This document shows positions 32,925-45,593 of a DNA stretch of 64,000 bases, piece after piece. A model generated the notes under the pieces. The model searched no databases and was not told where the DNA came from. It was given only the letters and a program-made list of their open reading frames with translations. Source of the stretch: Limnanthes douglasii subsp. nivea (lineage: Eukaryota; Streptophyta; Magnoliopsida; Brassicales; Limnanthaceae); assembly GCA_036936605.1 (NCBI GenBank), contig JAUPFV010000048.1:193501-257500 (forward strand), read 5' to 3'. Numbering within the stretch: the stretch's first letter is position 1; each line of letters begins with the position of its first letter. A program made the translations under genes and the position numbers.

Positions 32925-34338
32925 TGCTTTATCTGACACTTCTCCTCGAACTCCCTTCGAGGATAAAGGTATCTGGTAACATTCGCGGGCTATTTTCTGG
33001 CTACTTCTGATTATCCCGATATTGTTCCCTACCACATACTTTAAACACTAATGTACCATCGAAATTAAACCATGCATTCGGGACAACCAAGAGCGACCCA
33101 GAATAGCATTATACGAAGTCAGTGCATCAACAACAATAAACAATACTTCCAACTCTTTCTTGAATGGCCCACGGCCCAACTCGACCACACACTAAAATTC
33201 TCCAACTACCACTGATGTGGCACCGGTAAAACCCACGATGGTTCTGTCGGAACGTCGTATGACTGGTAGGTCAGAAATTCTCCTGTAAGTGCTCATAAAA
33301 AAAATATTTGCTGAGCTTCCTGTATCGATAAGTATCTTCTGAACTTGATCCCCAGCGATACCCGTAGTAATCACCACCGCATCCTCATGCGGGCCCGCAA
33401 CATTCCGCATATCATCGTCGTCAAAACAAATTATGGGGGAGGGTAATCGGTGCATTTGTGCAGATACCCCCGCTTCAATCTGGTTAGTCAGGTTGACCAT
33501 GTGCCTCTTCCGCGAGCTATTGGAGTTCCCTGCAATAGTATCTCCTCCAAAGACTGCCAGTGAATAAAGAAAGCGCAGAGGCTGTTCACCCTCCCCCTCG
33601 GAATAACCTCTTCCACTATATTCACATTGTTCCTCCCCTCCCTGGGATCCAAATACTCTTGTCCAATGTCAAAATTATCGACCTCTTCGGAAATTACCAT
33701 AGTTGTATCAGTGTTCTTTGGAACAGCTTTCACCACCACATTTTTCTGGGAGTGTTTTTTGACAAACTCCAACAACATTCCATTCTCGATCAGAGCTTGC
33801 ACTTCTTTTTTCAAAGCTATGCAGTCCTTGGTGTCGTGCCCAATATCTTCGTGCTACTTGCAATATTTGTTAACGCTTCTACTTTCTCTCGGAGTCTGTA
33901 TAGGAAAAGGTTTCGTGAATGGTACTGTGGATCTCGCCTTGTCAAATATAGCAGCAACATTTTTCGTTAACTCCGCAAAATAGTCTGGTCGCACCCACTT
34001 ATTTGACATTGGTCTGGTTCCTTAATTGTAATTTTGCCGGTTGCCTTTTCTGGAGAAACGGGTCTCCTTTTGTGGATAAAGGGTCTAACATCAAGTCGTA
34101 CCGCAAGTTTATGACATATGACCTCCGATGGTACTCCCGTGACATCGTGTGCACACCAAGCAAACATATCGAGTTCGTTAGATAAAAATGAAATTAATCT
34201 CTCTCTGAACTCAGAAGGAAGTTTTACTCTGATCTTCAAAGATCGGCCACTCTCAAATTCATGTGCCTCGGAATCTTCTTCCGGGACCAGAAATCCGGGG
34301 GTCTCCCTTGGATCATCATATGGGATGACTTCAGCCTT

Positions 34339-34347
34339 TAATTGCTA
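34339..34347 (-). promoter_or_regulatory. gag-pro stop, UAG CAA UUA (TatW-3, right copy)
   Basis: The minus strand reads GCA TAG CAA TTA AAG, ending the 297-codon protease frame 35238-34345. Confidence 0.75.
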
Positions 34348-36655
34348 TGCTTTATCTGACACTTCTCCTCGAACTCCCTTCGAGGATAAAGCTATCTGGT
34401 AACATTCGCGGGCCGTTTTCTGGCTACTTCTGATTATTCCGATATTGTTCCCTACCACATACTTTAAACACTGATGTACCATCGAAATTACACCATGCAT
34501 TCGGGACAACCAAGAGCGACCCAGAATAGCATTATACGAAGTCGGTGCATCAAAAACAATAAACAATACTTCCACCTTTTTCTTGAATGGCCCACGGCCC
34601 AACTCGACCACACACTGAAATTCTCCAACTACCACTGTTGTGGCACCGGTAAAACCCACTATGGTTCTTTCGGAACGTCGTATGACAGGTAGGTCAGAAA
34701 TTCTCCTGTAAGTGCTCATAAAAAAGATATTTGCTGAGCTTCCTGTATTGGTAAGTATCTTCTGAACTTGATCCCCAACGATACCCGCAGCAATCACCAC
34801 CGTATCCTCATGCGGGCCCGCAACATTCCGCATATCATCGTCGTCAAAACAAATTATGGGGGAGGGTAATCGGTGCATTTGTGCAGACACCCCCGCTTCA
34901 ATCTCGGTAGTCAGGTTGACCATGTGCCTCTTCCGCGAGCTATTGGAGTTCCCTGCAATAGTCTCTCCTCCAAAGATTGCCAGTGAATCAAAGAAAGCGC
35001 AGAGGCTGTTCACCCTCCCCCTCGGAATAACCTCTTCCACCATATTCACATTGTTCCTCCCCTCCTTGGGATCCAAATACTCTTGTTCAATGTCAAAATC
35101 ATCGACCTCTTCGGAAATTACCATGGCTGTATCAGTGTTCTTTGGAACAGGTTTCACCACCGCATTTTTATGGGAGTGTTTTTTGACAAACTCCAACAAC
35201 ATTCCATTCTCGATCAGAGCTTGCACTTCTTTTTTCAAAGTTATGCAGTCCTTGGTGTCGTGCCCAATATCCTCGTGCTACTTGCAATATTTGTTAACGC
35301 TTCTACTTTCTCTCGGAGTCTGTATAGGAAAAGGTTTCGTGAATGGTACTGTGGATCTCGCCTTGTCAAATATAGCAGCAATATTTTCCATTAACTCCGC
35401 AAAATAGTCTGGTCGCACCCACTTATTCGACATTGGTCTGGTTCCTTAATTGTAATTTTGTCGGTTGCCATAGTACTGTGGGTTTGTTTTGTGCCTCGGC
35501 GGATATTGACCCTTACTTTTTGCCTGAATATTTGCACGGGGCCCTTGGCTGCTCGGCTCAGATCTCTGAAACTGATTTTGATCCAATTGATCTCCAGATC
35601 CTTTCTCTGATGCCTCAGTCTCCTCCACCAGAATTCTCTTCTCAACCTGATCCAACAATGCTCCGTAGGTCATGGCCTGACTCTCCGCCACCTTATCCTT
35701 CAATAATCCGGGGAGTAGGCCCATCCTGAAAGCTGCAAGTGCCACTGAAACTTTATAATACTCCATGTCCGTTTTTGTTTTGACAACCCGATTGGTGTAA
35801 TTCTTCAAGCTCTCCCCAACCTTTTGTCTGCAATAGATTATCGTGTCTCCGTTAGCTCTGAACTTCTTGCTCCCCACAAAGTGTTGTCTGAAGATATTCC
35901 AGAACATGTCGAAATTCTTTATCGAGCCATGTGGAAGCCTATTATACCTTTGGAGGCTACCGCCGTGAAGGTATGAGAAAACGCTCTACACAACAATTTG
36001 TCATCATCGTCGAAATTAATCATGAAGTTTTTAAATTGTTCGATGTGATTATCCGGGTCTTGTGTCCCATCGAACTTTTCTAACTTCGAGATATCAAAAT
36101 GCTTTGGGAGGTTTCCCACCAAGATATCTGGGGACAAAGGAGAAGCCCTCCAATTGTGACCCGTACGATAAACATTGGATCTTAAATTTTCGTTGCTCGG
36201 AAAATACAATCCTTCCTCGGATTGTAGAGTATATTGATGCTGCCATTCCAAATTTCGCGGGCCCATGTCTTCTTTTCTAACAAGAAACTTCGCTTGGCCA
36301 TAAGTCCGCTCCTCAACATGAGCACGGTAACTCTTCTTCCTCGGAGACTTGCTCTCCGAGCTTCTTCCCCTTCGGTAATCAGCGTGTCCTCGACCGTGGT
36401 TTTTCTTTCTATGATTTTTCCTAGGAGATGACTCCGACGAACTATATCGAGAATAATCGCTCGAGTCAGACGAATCCAAATGTCGATTTTCTCTCCTTCT
36501 CGACGATCGCCGTTCGTATCCCCTGTATCTATCGTCCCTGTTTTTAGGACAAAAATCGGGTTCGCGCTCCTCTTTTCCACTAGCTGGCTCCCTCCTTATC
36601 TCGGAACGAAGATTTGCCTATACGGTTTCCTTTTCTGCCTTCAATCTTTCGAGTA
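34345..36655 (-). pseudogene. TatW-3 gag-protease, N-terminally truncated and frameshifted
   Basis: Gag N-terminus is cut at about 36655. The basic SR-rich part (SSDSSDYSRYSSSESSPRK) and the capsid domain follow (FMINFDDDDKLLCRAFSHTF; a frameshift near 35940 splits SKWYNR). Then come IYCRQKVGESLKNYTNRVV and the C-terminal part with KITIKEPDQ-region frameshifts. The zinc-knuckle region has a stop in CK|stop|HEDIGHDTKDC. The protease frame 35238-34345 is open but has NTGSS in place of DTGSS. Confidence 0.82.
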
Positions 36656-36951
36656 TGAGACATATATTGAATAATCATGAAAGTCACATTTAAAAATACG
36701 AAAAATATGACGAAGACGAGGGTAATGTATCGAATAATTATGAAAATGAAATTCAAAATTACGACGAAAACTGATAACGATTTAAGATAAACGGAAAATT
36801 GGTTGTTACATCATTATATAATAACGTAATAAGTTATTAAATTTGTTTATTAAATAGTTATACAAAATAATATTTATAATTTAGTGATCGGTATAATATT
36901 CTCTATTTGGAAACGTGATCACATATTTCAATAAAATTAGATATTACTTAC
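36656..36951. other. AT-rich spacer between TatW-3 and TatW-4
   Basis: No gene is seen. Two loosely similar 60-bp stretches (each with GAATAATYATGAAA and AAAATACGA words) lie at 36675 and 36735. It is probably the DNA into which TatW-4 was inserted; its last five bases CTTAC act as target duplication. Confidence 0.5.
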
Positions 36952-37364
36952 TGAAGAGTTAAAAGATAGTCCAAGGGTGATTTTGTTGTGCGAAGATTTG
37001 TTGATAGAGGATTTGGTGATAGAGGAATGCTTGAGTGTCAGATCTAGAGAGAGAAAGTGCTACTTGCTAAACAATATAGAGAGAGAAAGTCTCGTACTAT
37101 TCATCTCGGGATTCGTGAAGCGTGTGTGGTCCTTTTATAGTATAATTGCGGACCCCACACGCTTTAATTCGGTTTAATTACATCTTTTGGTCCCCGCTTT
37201 TTGGTTTCTTCCTATTTTGGCTATATATTTACAATTTATACATTTCAGCCCTTATACATTTATTTCTATGCATTTTGGCCCTTATACATTTATTTCTATG
37301 CATTTTGGCCCTTATACATTTATTTCTATGCATTTTGGCCCTTGTCTTTTATTCTTCCTTATCA
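36952..37364 (-). repeat. 3' LTR of TatW-4 (413 bp)
   Basis: On the minus strand it runs from TGATAAGGAAG to AACTCTTCA. It has three 30-bp units in U3 (37249-37340). The TATA box sits between inverted-repeat arms 37118-37132 and 37150-37164 (15 bp). It differs from the 5' LTR by a few substitutions and one 30-bp unit. Confidence 0.92.
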
Positions 37365-37928
37365 GTAGCCCCCAGTCTTAGTAAAAAACGTTTTGCTAAG
37401 ACTGAATAATTCTCCTGACAGGCCAAAATCATTTCTTCTTCGAACTTCATGAGTCCTTCAAAAAGTTGCTTCACAAGTCCCTTCGTATTGTCGGGGCCAT
37501 GAACTACTTAGGTGAAAGGTCGCTCCACAAAACCTCTTCGACACAAAACCTCTTCGAATGATTTGTAAGCTTCCTCGAATATCTAAAACGGCCTCTTCGA
37601 ACTTCTGTTATACCGAGTAGCCCCCTCAATCCTTGCAACGTTTTAAGCAAAATGGTATTCGGATAAGTATATACTTAGGCGAAAAAAGGGTGCTAGGATT
37701 GATGATGTCATTACACACACCGGTGTCAGCAAGAAATGGTACCAATTCTTCTGACATTGTTGTCAGAAAACTCTTTCCCTTCCCCTGACAATCTCTGACA
37801 CAAAACTCTTCACCTTTTGCTATAGCTAGTCGGCAGAACAATGTCCACCTATGTGGACCATCGTACCCCTAGGCAAACAACATGAAAATGTCCTCGGGCT
37901 TCATTTGTCAAGAAAGCCCACTAGTCTC
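37365..37928. other. Upstream region of antisense gene, TatW-4
   Basis: It starts with the polypurine tract (plus reading GTAGCCCCCAGTCTTA) and carries several CCTCTTCGAA words. No gene. The antisense TATA box TATAAATA follows at 37929-37936. Confidence 0.65.
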
Positions 37929-37992
37929 TATAAATACCAACCTTTTCCTTCATTAATGCAACTTCTGTTCAATTATTTCTAGAGAGATAAAG

Positions 37993-40900
37993 CTGGCGAG
38001 CAAGCCCCGTCGAATTCCTGAGTGGTTGTTGATTAGTAAACGGTTCGAAGAGAGGGTTGCTGCTGGTGAAGACGTAAGGCCTCATCCCCCACCATCGACT
38101 ACAACCTTTTTTGGTGTCTGGCCCCCTTCAAACAACTCGACCGCCATTATACCGCGTGAAATAGCTCGTCAAAGCTTGCTCAGCGAAACAAACCCTCCTA
38201 GAGAAATGGGTAAAGAGAGATCACACAAGCATTCATCAGGTTCGAGGAGGAAGAAATCCCATAGAGACAGAAAAGATTCTCATGAGCGAAAGCGGGCCAG
38301 GGAAGCTCCCCTAACGATTCGAGAACCAACTGCCTCAACTGGTGTTGAAAACCTCTCCCAAAGGTCTTCAAGTCCTCGGAGGACTTCGAGGAGTCCTCCT
38401 CGAAACTCAGTTAGCGATCCTCAAAACCAAGACTTTCATCAAAGGACTTCGAGGAGTCCTCCTCGAAACCAAGACCTTCATCGTAATGCTGGTAGTCCTC
38501 CTCGAAGGCAAGACCTTCATCATAATTCTGGCAGTCCTCCTCGAAGGCAAGACCTTCATCATAACTCTGGCAGTCCTCCTCGAAGGCAAGACCTTCATGA
38601 TAATTCTGGCAGTCCTCCTCGAAGACAAGGAACAGATGTGTCTAGTCTGCCCTCCACGCCATCCATGACCATCCATGGAACTCAATTCTCCCCCTCAAGG
38701 ACGCTTATTACTGAGGAAGACATGCGTATTAGACGTGAAGAAACTTTAGACCCCATAGTTACGAGACCTCTCAACAATCCCCTAGAACAGAGATTGCCCA
38801 TTACCCCTTCCTCGGGCCCTGCGAACGGTGCAACATCTTCTTCAACAATGTCCGAGGAACAAGCTCGCCGGATTGCTCCAAAATCTAAGGGGGATATTGC
38901 ATTGCCCTTGGAATTAGACAATATTTCCGGCAATAACATTAGGGGTATTGAGAATAAGCACATGGTGGCCCTTGCCAATATCAAGTATAAGTACTTTTCC
39001 AGGGAGGAGGAGACGATGCTTAGGGCTCGATGGGGCATCCCCCGATATGTCAACATCAGATTTCCCTCCGAGGGAGAGACACCCTTATCAGTGAGGCATC
39101 ACGAGGTGGTGGTCTACACAGAAATCATGAACTGGGGGTTAAGGTATCCCTTAGACCCCTTCTTTATTGAGTATCTCTCAAAGATAGATCTTTGCCCCTC
39201 ACAGGTTGGGCCCAATATGTGGTTTACACTAATGGCCTGCATAATGGCCTCAAGGCTCTCAGGGCAAGAGTTTCTACTAGAGCAACTCATTGGGTTTGCT
39301 GGTTTGGCCCGAAATCCATAATTTCCCTTTTACTCGCTGACGTTCAACCGAGGGCAAAAGATATTGAAAGATTTACTCGAGGCTGACAAAAAATAGAGGC
39401 AGCAGTTTCTCTTCTTCTCTGGTTGCTGGGAGACCGGATCATAAGCCACTCCTTCAAATCCTCACAAACTTTCTTTGAAGTGGACCATGAAATGTAAGTG
39501 CTAGCTCTACTTTTTACTCCGCAAATTTGATACTCCTCGAACACTATGCTCCCTCGAATTTTAAACTTATTCGTAGATTTACATTTTTCTAAGTAGATTG
39601 CTTCTTCGAAAACATAAGTGTCTTCGAAAAATATGCACCCTCGAAAGCACACTTGTCTTCGAACAACATACTCTTTGTGAACATACTTAACCTTTGTTAT
39701 TTGTTGCAGCTATGACCGGCATATCCAAACCCTATACTGTGTATGTCGAGGGAGCTACAACTGTTTTCACCAATCTTCGCCTGTGGGCAAAGGATAAGTG
39801 GGATAACCGATTTCGTCTCTGCTTCACCGATGACAATCTGGCGAGGAGTCGACTATGAAGGCTGAATCCCCTCGAACGCCTTAGCATGAGAGGATTAATG
39901 ACTCCGCCTTCGGAACGGGAAGTGTTAGAGCGGTGTAGCCAACAGGACGTCACAATCTATCTGCCCAAGCGCTCCCGCTCGCAAAGTCACCTGGGGAACC
40001 TCTAGAAGATGAAGTAGCACCAACCCAACCACTGAATCCCAGAGTACCTACTAAAAATCAAAGGCCTCACTCCTTGGAAAATGCGGGGACGTCGAATTCT
40101 GAAGCCCTTCGAACAATTGAAGCCCCTCGAACAAGTGTTATTGCTCCAACAAATCCCATTCCTCCTCTCTCTACTCCCATCCTCCCACCAAGGAAAGATG
40201 GCAAGAAAAAATACTTGAAGGGGAAGGGTATTCTTCTTGAGCCCATCGAAGAACAATCCGAGGGAGGAGAAACCCCTAACAACAATGAAGAGACTAATTT
40301 TGAAAGAGAAGTCCACGGTAGTGCAAATGATGCTGAAAACAGGGGTGGCCAGTCACCCAGGGAAACTTCCTACCAATCCTTGCACTCTCCTCTTACTGAG
40401 GCTTCTCACCCAGCTTCCCTCGAAGACAGTCCAAGGCTAGCTCTTATCTCTGCTCCTCGAACAAACCCTCCACTACTCATTCATCCAGACGTTGCTTGTG
40501 GTAATTTTTCCGAATTTGATTCTACAGCGTTAGGGTCTCCTTCGAGCTCCTTCGAAGTCCCCTTGGATGATGAGTTCTCAATGAGTCTTCGGAGACTGCT
40601 ACACACTTCAGTGAACCGAGGAAAGAAGATGCGCCATCTTGAAAAGCGCAAAAATTACTACAAGTTCAAGGCATCACTAGCTGCCTCTCAGCTCGAGGAG
40701 GCCAAGAAGGAGTATGCAGTGATCGAGGGCCAAGCTGATGCCTTGTACGAGCGTCTTTCTGCCTCTCAGAATTATGTGATAATGCTAGAGAGGTGTTGCC
40801 AAAAAGAAAGTGACTTGTACAAGGAGAAGACTGATGCCCAGGAGCTGATGATATCTGAATACAAAAAGGGGCATCGCAAGGCTTGCGATGGATTCGAGCA

Positions 40901-41219
40901 ATGTACTGAGGCTCTTCGAAAAGTAGTTGGAGAGCGCGATAAATTGGAGAAAAAGATCAAAGGTTTCCCAGTAGAAGTCGAAGAGGCGAAGGAGAAGGCT
41001 GTGGATACTTATGCAGCAATATGTTCGAAGAACTTACAGGCTCGAGATGCTGCCACTCGAGCCGGCTTATTGACCCAAATATACACCGATCACCCTGAAT
41101 ATGACCGGGGGCCTTTCTGGAAGCTTGTCCCCCCAGAACTTCGCCCTCCCCAAATAATCGTAAGTGAGAGTGAAGACTCAGAAGGTGAGGGGAGTGACAC
41201 CTCGAAAAATGCCGATTGA
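37993..41219 (+). pseudogene. Antisense gene of TatW-4, several stops
   Basis: Exon 1 is 37993-39493, starting CTG GCG AGC AAG at the conserved N-terminus. It includes five GSPPRRQDLHHNS-type repeats (38430-38640) and the PF04195-like domain. Stops are TAA 39319-39321, TAG at about 39394 and TAA at about 39441. The 216-bp intron 39494-39709 has AAAT|GTAAGT and TTGTTGCAG. Exon 2 (39710-41219) has TGG to TGA at about 39856 and a small deletion near 39990. The 381-codon frame 40074-41219 keeps the coiled coil (RHLEKRKNYYKFKASLAASQ) and the acidic end. It is close to the intact TatW-1 gene in sequence. Confidence 0.85.
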
Positions 41220-41379
41220 GTAAAAGTGCTGTAGGTAGTTGTTTTTGTATATGGCCTAAAAAGGCCTCTTTTTGTAATGATTGGAACTTGTTGTGCTGCT
41301 TTAACTTTGTAAGAGCACTGAATATTTGACTTGTCAATGTATTGTATCTGGAACAAGTTCATAATGATTATCAGTTAGA

Positions 41380-41790
41380 TAAATTGTTCTTCGAATTATG
41401 ATTTCATTGGCCCTTCGAACAATTAGTACTTGGATAAATTCACAAATTTTATTGGCCTTCGAACAACTAGTGTTATGGTTGTAATAAGGCCATCGAACTT
41501 CAAGTTGACTGGCCATCGAACTCCAAATTTATTAGCCTTTGAATAATTATTATCTAGATAAATTGATAAGTGTTATGTTTTTAATAAGGTCTTCGAATTC
41601 CAACTGACTTGGCCTTCGAACAATTCGTACTTAAATAAATTTAGCAAGTTTTATGCTTGCAATAAAGCCTTCGAATTCCAACTTACTTGGCCTTCGAACA
41701 ATTTTTACTTAGATAAATTCAGCAAGGGTTATACTTGCAATGAGGCCTTCGAATGCCAACCTACTTGGCCTTCGAATAATTTTGGGGTCT
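41380..41790. repeat. Irregular TTGGCCTTCGAA repeat region (TatW-4)
   Basis: Degenerate units of about 58-62 bp carry TTGGCCTTCGAACAA, TTAGATAAATT and AAGTTATACTTGCAAT-like words. It is the counterpart of 2836-3345 in TatW-1, on the opposite strand. Confidence 0.7.
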
Positions 41791-41839
41791 CCGAAAACAA
41801 TTTGAAGGAGAAAATGTTCTGATTCACAACTGAGAGTGG

Positions 41840-42165
41840 CTTCGAAGCACACCTTAATGTGACCCGAAGAATAGTTCGAAGGTCCCAAAACATCGTGGCA
41901 CACTTTAATGTGACCCGATGAATAGTTCGAAGGTCCCAAAATATCGTGGCACACCTTAATGTGACCCGAAGAATAAAGTAAAAATGATAATAAAAAATAG
42001 CGTGAGGGACAATAATTCGAGGCACATGTTACTGTAACTCAAAAAATAGTCCGAAGGACAGCAATTCGAGGCACATGTTACTGTGACTCAAAAAATCGTG
42101 CGAGGGACAACAATTCGAGGCACATGTTACTGTAACTCAAAAAATAGTTAAAGGCAAAGAAACTT
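41840..42165. repeat. 51-bp and 49-bp tandem arrays (TatW-4 3' region)
   Basis: Three units with GTGGCACACTTTAATGTGAC (41840-41990) are followed by three units with CAATTCGAGGCACATGTTAC (42010-42165). They mirror the 51-bp and 49-bp arrays of TatW-1 in order and theme. Confidence 0.8.
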
Positions 42166-42186
42166 TGTATTTAAGGGGATCACTGA

Positions 42187-42232
42187 AACACCTCATTAAA
42201 ACCTTCCTGTGCCTAACAGGGTAGGAAAGAGT
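42187..42232 (-). promoter_or_regulatory. Conserved 3' box with hairpin after pol (TatW-4)
   Basis: Sense strand ACTCTTTCCTACCC..AGGTTTTAATGAGG, with the hairpin part at 42212-42225. It is nearly identical to the TatW-1 box. Confidence 0.6.
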
Positions 42233-42264
42233 GTGTCCTCACCAAACTTTTTCCCAAGGGATAC

Positions 42265-45200
42265 ATGGAAAGTGAAAAGAAATACAATGTCATCTCCGAG
42301 ATCTGCTAATCGAGGTACAACTTTAAATGCTAAATATTCCAAGGTAAGCGGAGATATCGTCCGTCTTTATCTTTCAACCGATATGTGCCTGGTTTTATCC
42401 TTTCGGTGACCTCATAAGGGCCTTCCCAGTTAGGTCCCAACTTCCCCAAACTCTTGTCCTTAGTGTGCAAGAAAACTTTGCGTAGGACCTTGTCTCCCAC
42501 CTGAAAGTCTCTATGGTTAACTTTGGACGCATATCAACTCCTCATAAGAGTTTGATAGTGAAGGGAAGTCAGCTGCGCCCGCTGTCTCTTTTCCTCCACC
42601 AAATCTAAAGCCAATGCTCTATGCTGGTCATTTGTGTCTGAGTCATAAGTTGCTATTCGATGTGAAGGGAAAAGGATCTCCGGAGGGACCACGGCATCCA
42701 TCCCATAAACAAAGGCAAATGGGGATACAGCGGTGGCTGTCCGGGGGGTCGTTCGATATGCCCACAATACCTCCTGTAAATATTCAGGCCATTTCCCCGC
42801 TTTACCTTCCAAGTTCTTTCTCAAACCGTCGAGGATGGTGCGATTAGTTACTTCCACCTGCCCATTTGCCCGAGGGTGAAATGGTGCCGAAAAACATTAT
42901 CGTATGCCCCTTGACACACAAAAACTCTGAAATTCTTTGTTATCAAATTGTGGTCCATTGTCCGTGGTAATCTGCAACGATACACCAAAACGACAACAAA
43001 TATTAGATAAAACAAATTTGATCACGTCTTTGGCCTTTGTTCCCGGGAGTGGCTCAGCTTCCACCCACTTAGAAAAATAATCGACGGCCACAATTATCAT
43101 TTGTCTGCCCCCAGAGGCCATCGGTAGAGGTCCAACCAAGTCAATGCCCCACCTGTCAAAAGGAACTGCCTCTGAGATGCTTTCCATCAACACTCCCGGT
43201 TTGTGAATTACATTAGCATTGCGCTGACACGTGTCACAGCGTTTGACCAAATCTTTTGCATCAGCTGAGATAGTTGGCCAATAATAGCCTGCCAAGAATA
43301 CCCTGCGTATCAAAGCCTTATACCCACAATGAGAAGATCCTTCACCGTCATGCAACTCAGAGAGGATAATTTGTGACTCAGGCCCACTCAAGCATCTTAG
43401 CAATGGCCGACTCAAAGATTTTTTATACAGCAATCCTCCTAGCAAAATGTAACCATGAGACTTGAATCTAATTCTTCTGGCTTCATATTTGTCGACAGGC
43501 AAAACGTCATGAGCTAAAAATTCAACGAGGACTGTTCTCCAATCTGGCGTGATCGCGTGGCTTTCCTCCGAGATGTTCATCACATGCTCTTTACCAATTG
43601 AGATCGACGGGCATGTCTGGACCAAAACCCAGGGATAACCCTCTGTCCGTGAAACAGAGGCGAGGGAATCCGGGACGGCATTTAACTCTCGTCGGACATG
43701 CTCGAACTTGACGCCCTCAAAACCCGATGCCAAATCTTTCATCAGCTTCAAATACTGTATCAGTGTTTCCTTCCTTGCCTCGGACTCCCCTGAAGCCTGA
43801 TTTATCACTAGCTGAGAATCACTGACCAATTTTATCCGCCGAGCCCCGCATATTTGAGCTAAACGTAGGCCGGCTAAAGCTGCTTCATACTCAGCCTCAT
43901 TATTAGTAGCTTTGAAACCGAAACGAATGGCTTGGAACATAGCTACCCCTTGTGGGGATATCAACTGGACACCTGCCCCGCTGCCTGAGATGTTCGACCC
44001 ACCATCCGTCCGTATCACCCATTCTTCCTCGGCGACTATATCAGGTGCCTTCTGCTCTTCCCTGTCTGAATGGAATTCAACCAAAAAATCTGCTAAAACC
44101 TGTGCTTTTATCGCCGTTCAAGGCTCAAATGTTATGTCGAAGTCTCCCAGCTCTACGGACCACTTAGTCATCATGCCAGAGATGTCTGGTCTTTGTAATA
44201 GACTCTTCAGGGGAAACGTCATTCGAACCACAATTGGATGGGCTTGAAAGTAGGGTCTCATCTTTCGTGCCGCTGTAACTAACGCCAAAGCCACCTTCTC
44301 CAAAGTAAGATACCGCTTCTCGGCGTCCAGCAAACTCTTGCTGACATAATAAATTGGCCTTAGGAGAGAATCGTCTTCTCGGAAGAGAACGACACTGACA
44401 GCACATTCGGATACTGCTACGTAGACAATCAACGTCTCCCCGACCACGGGTTTAGATAAAACTTCCGGAGATGTTAAATACTCTTGAATTTGACGAAAGG
44501 CGGTCGAACATTCTTCGGTCCAACAAAATTCCTTCGCATTTCGCAATATTTTAAAGAACGGAGCACACTTATCCGACGAGCGAGAAATGAATCGATTCAG
44601 AGCAGCCAATCGTCTTGTCAAGATTTGCACCTCTTTAATGTTTCGAGGAGGAGTCATAGCGATCAGAGCCCTTAGCTGCTCAGGGTCAGCCTCAATGCCT
44701 TTTTCGCTGATCATGTAACCAAGGAATTTACCTGACCGCACACCAAAAATGCACTTTTCCGGATTGAGTTTGAGATTAACTCTACTCAGATTGTGGAATG
44801 TCTTCGCCAGGTCAGCAAAGTGGTCTTCGTCGTGCTCACTCTTGACCAACATATCGTCGATATAAGCTTCCATATTCCGCCCAATCTGCTCCTCGAAAGT
44901 TTTATTAACCATGCGTTGATAAGTTGCCCCCGCGTTTTTTAACCCGAATGGCATGACCTTGTAGCAATACAGACCTCGCCTAGTAATAAAAGAAGTGCTT
45001 TCTTCGTCGTTAGCAGCCAGGCGGATTTGGTTGTATCCCGAGTAAGCGTCCATAAAATATAGTAATCGATTTCCGGAGGTCAAGTCCACTAATTGGTCGA
45101 TGCGAGGGACAGGAAAAGGGTCCTTCGGACAAGCTCGGTTCAAGTCCGTGAAGTCGATACACATCCTCCACTTGCCATTTTTCTTTCTCACCAACACCGG

Positions 45201-45593
45201 GTTCGACGCCCATAGGGGATAATATGACTCGCGAATATGACCTATGCTTAGCAGCCTTTCGACCTCTGACAAAATCGCTGAGGCCTTTTCCGGGGAGACA
45301 TGCCTTCTTTTTTGGACTATGGGTCGGACATCTGATCGTATCGCGAGCTTGTGACATATAATCTCCGTCGGCACACCAGTAACATCCCGTGCACACCAAG
45401 CAAACATATCGAGTTTATCAGACAAGAAAGCAATTAACTTCCCTTTAAATTCGGGGGAGAGGTAGACCCCTATTTTCAGAATTTTGCCAGCCGCGAACTC
45501 GTGTGTCGCCGAATCTTCCTCTGGGACTTGAAATCCGGAGTCCTCCCTCGGATCATCGCAAAGGATGACCTCGGGGGGTGGCCCCTTTAATTG
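42265..45593 (-). pseudogene. pol: TatW-4 pol: RT, RNase H, second RNase H, integrase with point stops
   Basis: RT and native RNase H form one frame (45593-44118) with FTDLNRACPKDPFP, YSGYNQI and intact YIDDMLVKS. A CGA to TGA change (FEP|stop|TAIK) ends it. The second RNase H and the integrase zinc site and core follow (44084-42897: RTDGGSN, LHDGEGSSH, CDTCQ, GIDLVGPLP, TTDNGPQFD). CAA to TAA at 42897 precedes CFSAPFHP, and another CGA to TGA at about 42533 falls in the C-terminus. The stops are all C-to-T on the coding strand, as expected of decay after cytosine methylation. Only a few changes separate it from a working frame. Confidence 0.9.

Larger units (their letters stand above)
31829..35469 (-). 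repeat. Tandem triplication of 3' gag, protease and 5' RT segment
   Basis: Three head-to-tail copies: 31829-32613 (785 bp, with about 640 bp of protease deleted), 32614-34045 (1432 bp) and 34046-35469 (1424 bp). Both junctions read GGTTGCC|TTTTC and join gag (normally GGTTGCCATAG) to RT (normally GTAGCCTTTTC), with GCC shared. Protease with DTGSS is visible in copy 2 (33360); copy 3 has NTGSS (34760). The copies are in one orientation and highly alike. Confidence 0.88.
25488..36655 (-). mobile_element. TatW-3, Tat-lineage element, 5' truncated
   Basis: Minus orientation. The 3' LTR (25488-25896) is followed rightwards by a broken antisense gene (+), a 51-bp repeat array, pol (-), a triplicated gag/protease/RT segment, and gag (-) ending at about 36655 inside the gag N-terminus. 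No 5' LTR or primer binding site follows. The LTR belongs to the same 409-bp subfamily as TatW-2. Confidence 0.88.

Noticed and set aside
32227..35407. Open frames of 100 to 183 codons on the plus strand (e.g. 34856-35407)
   Set aside because: They are shadows opposite the minus-strand gag-protease and recur only because the coding strand recurs in each copy.
37249..37340. Regular 30-bp repeats that look like a CRISPR array
   Set aside because: The units are contiguous with no spacers, lie in U3 of an LTR, and the context is a plant genome.
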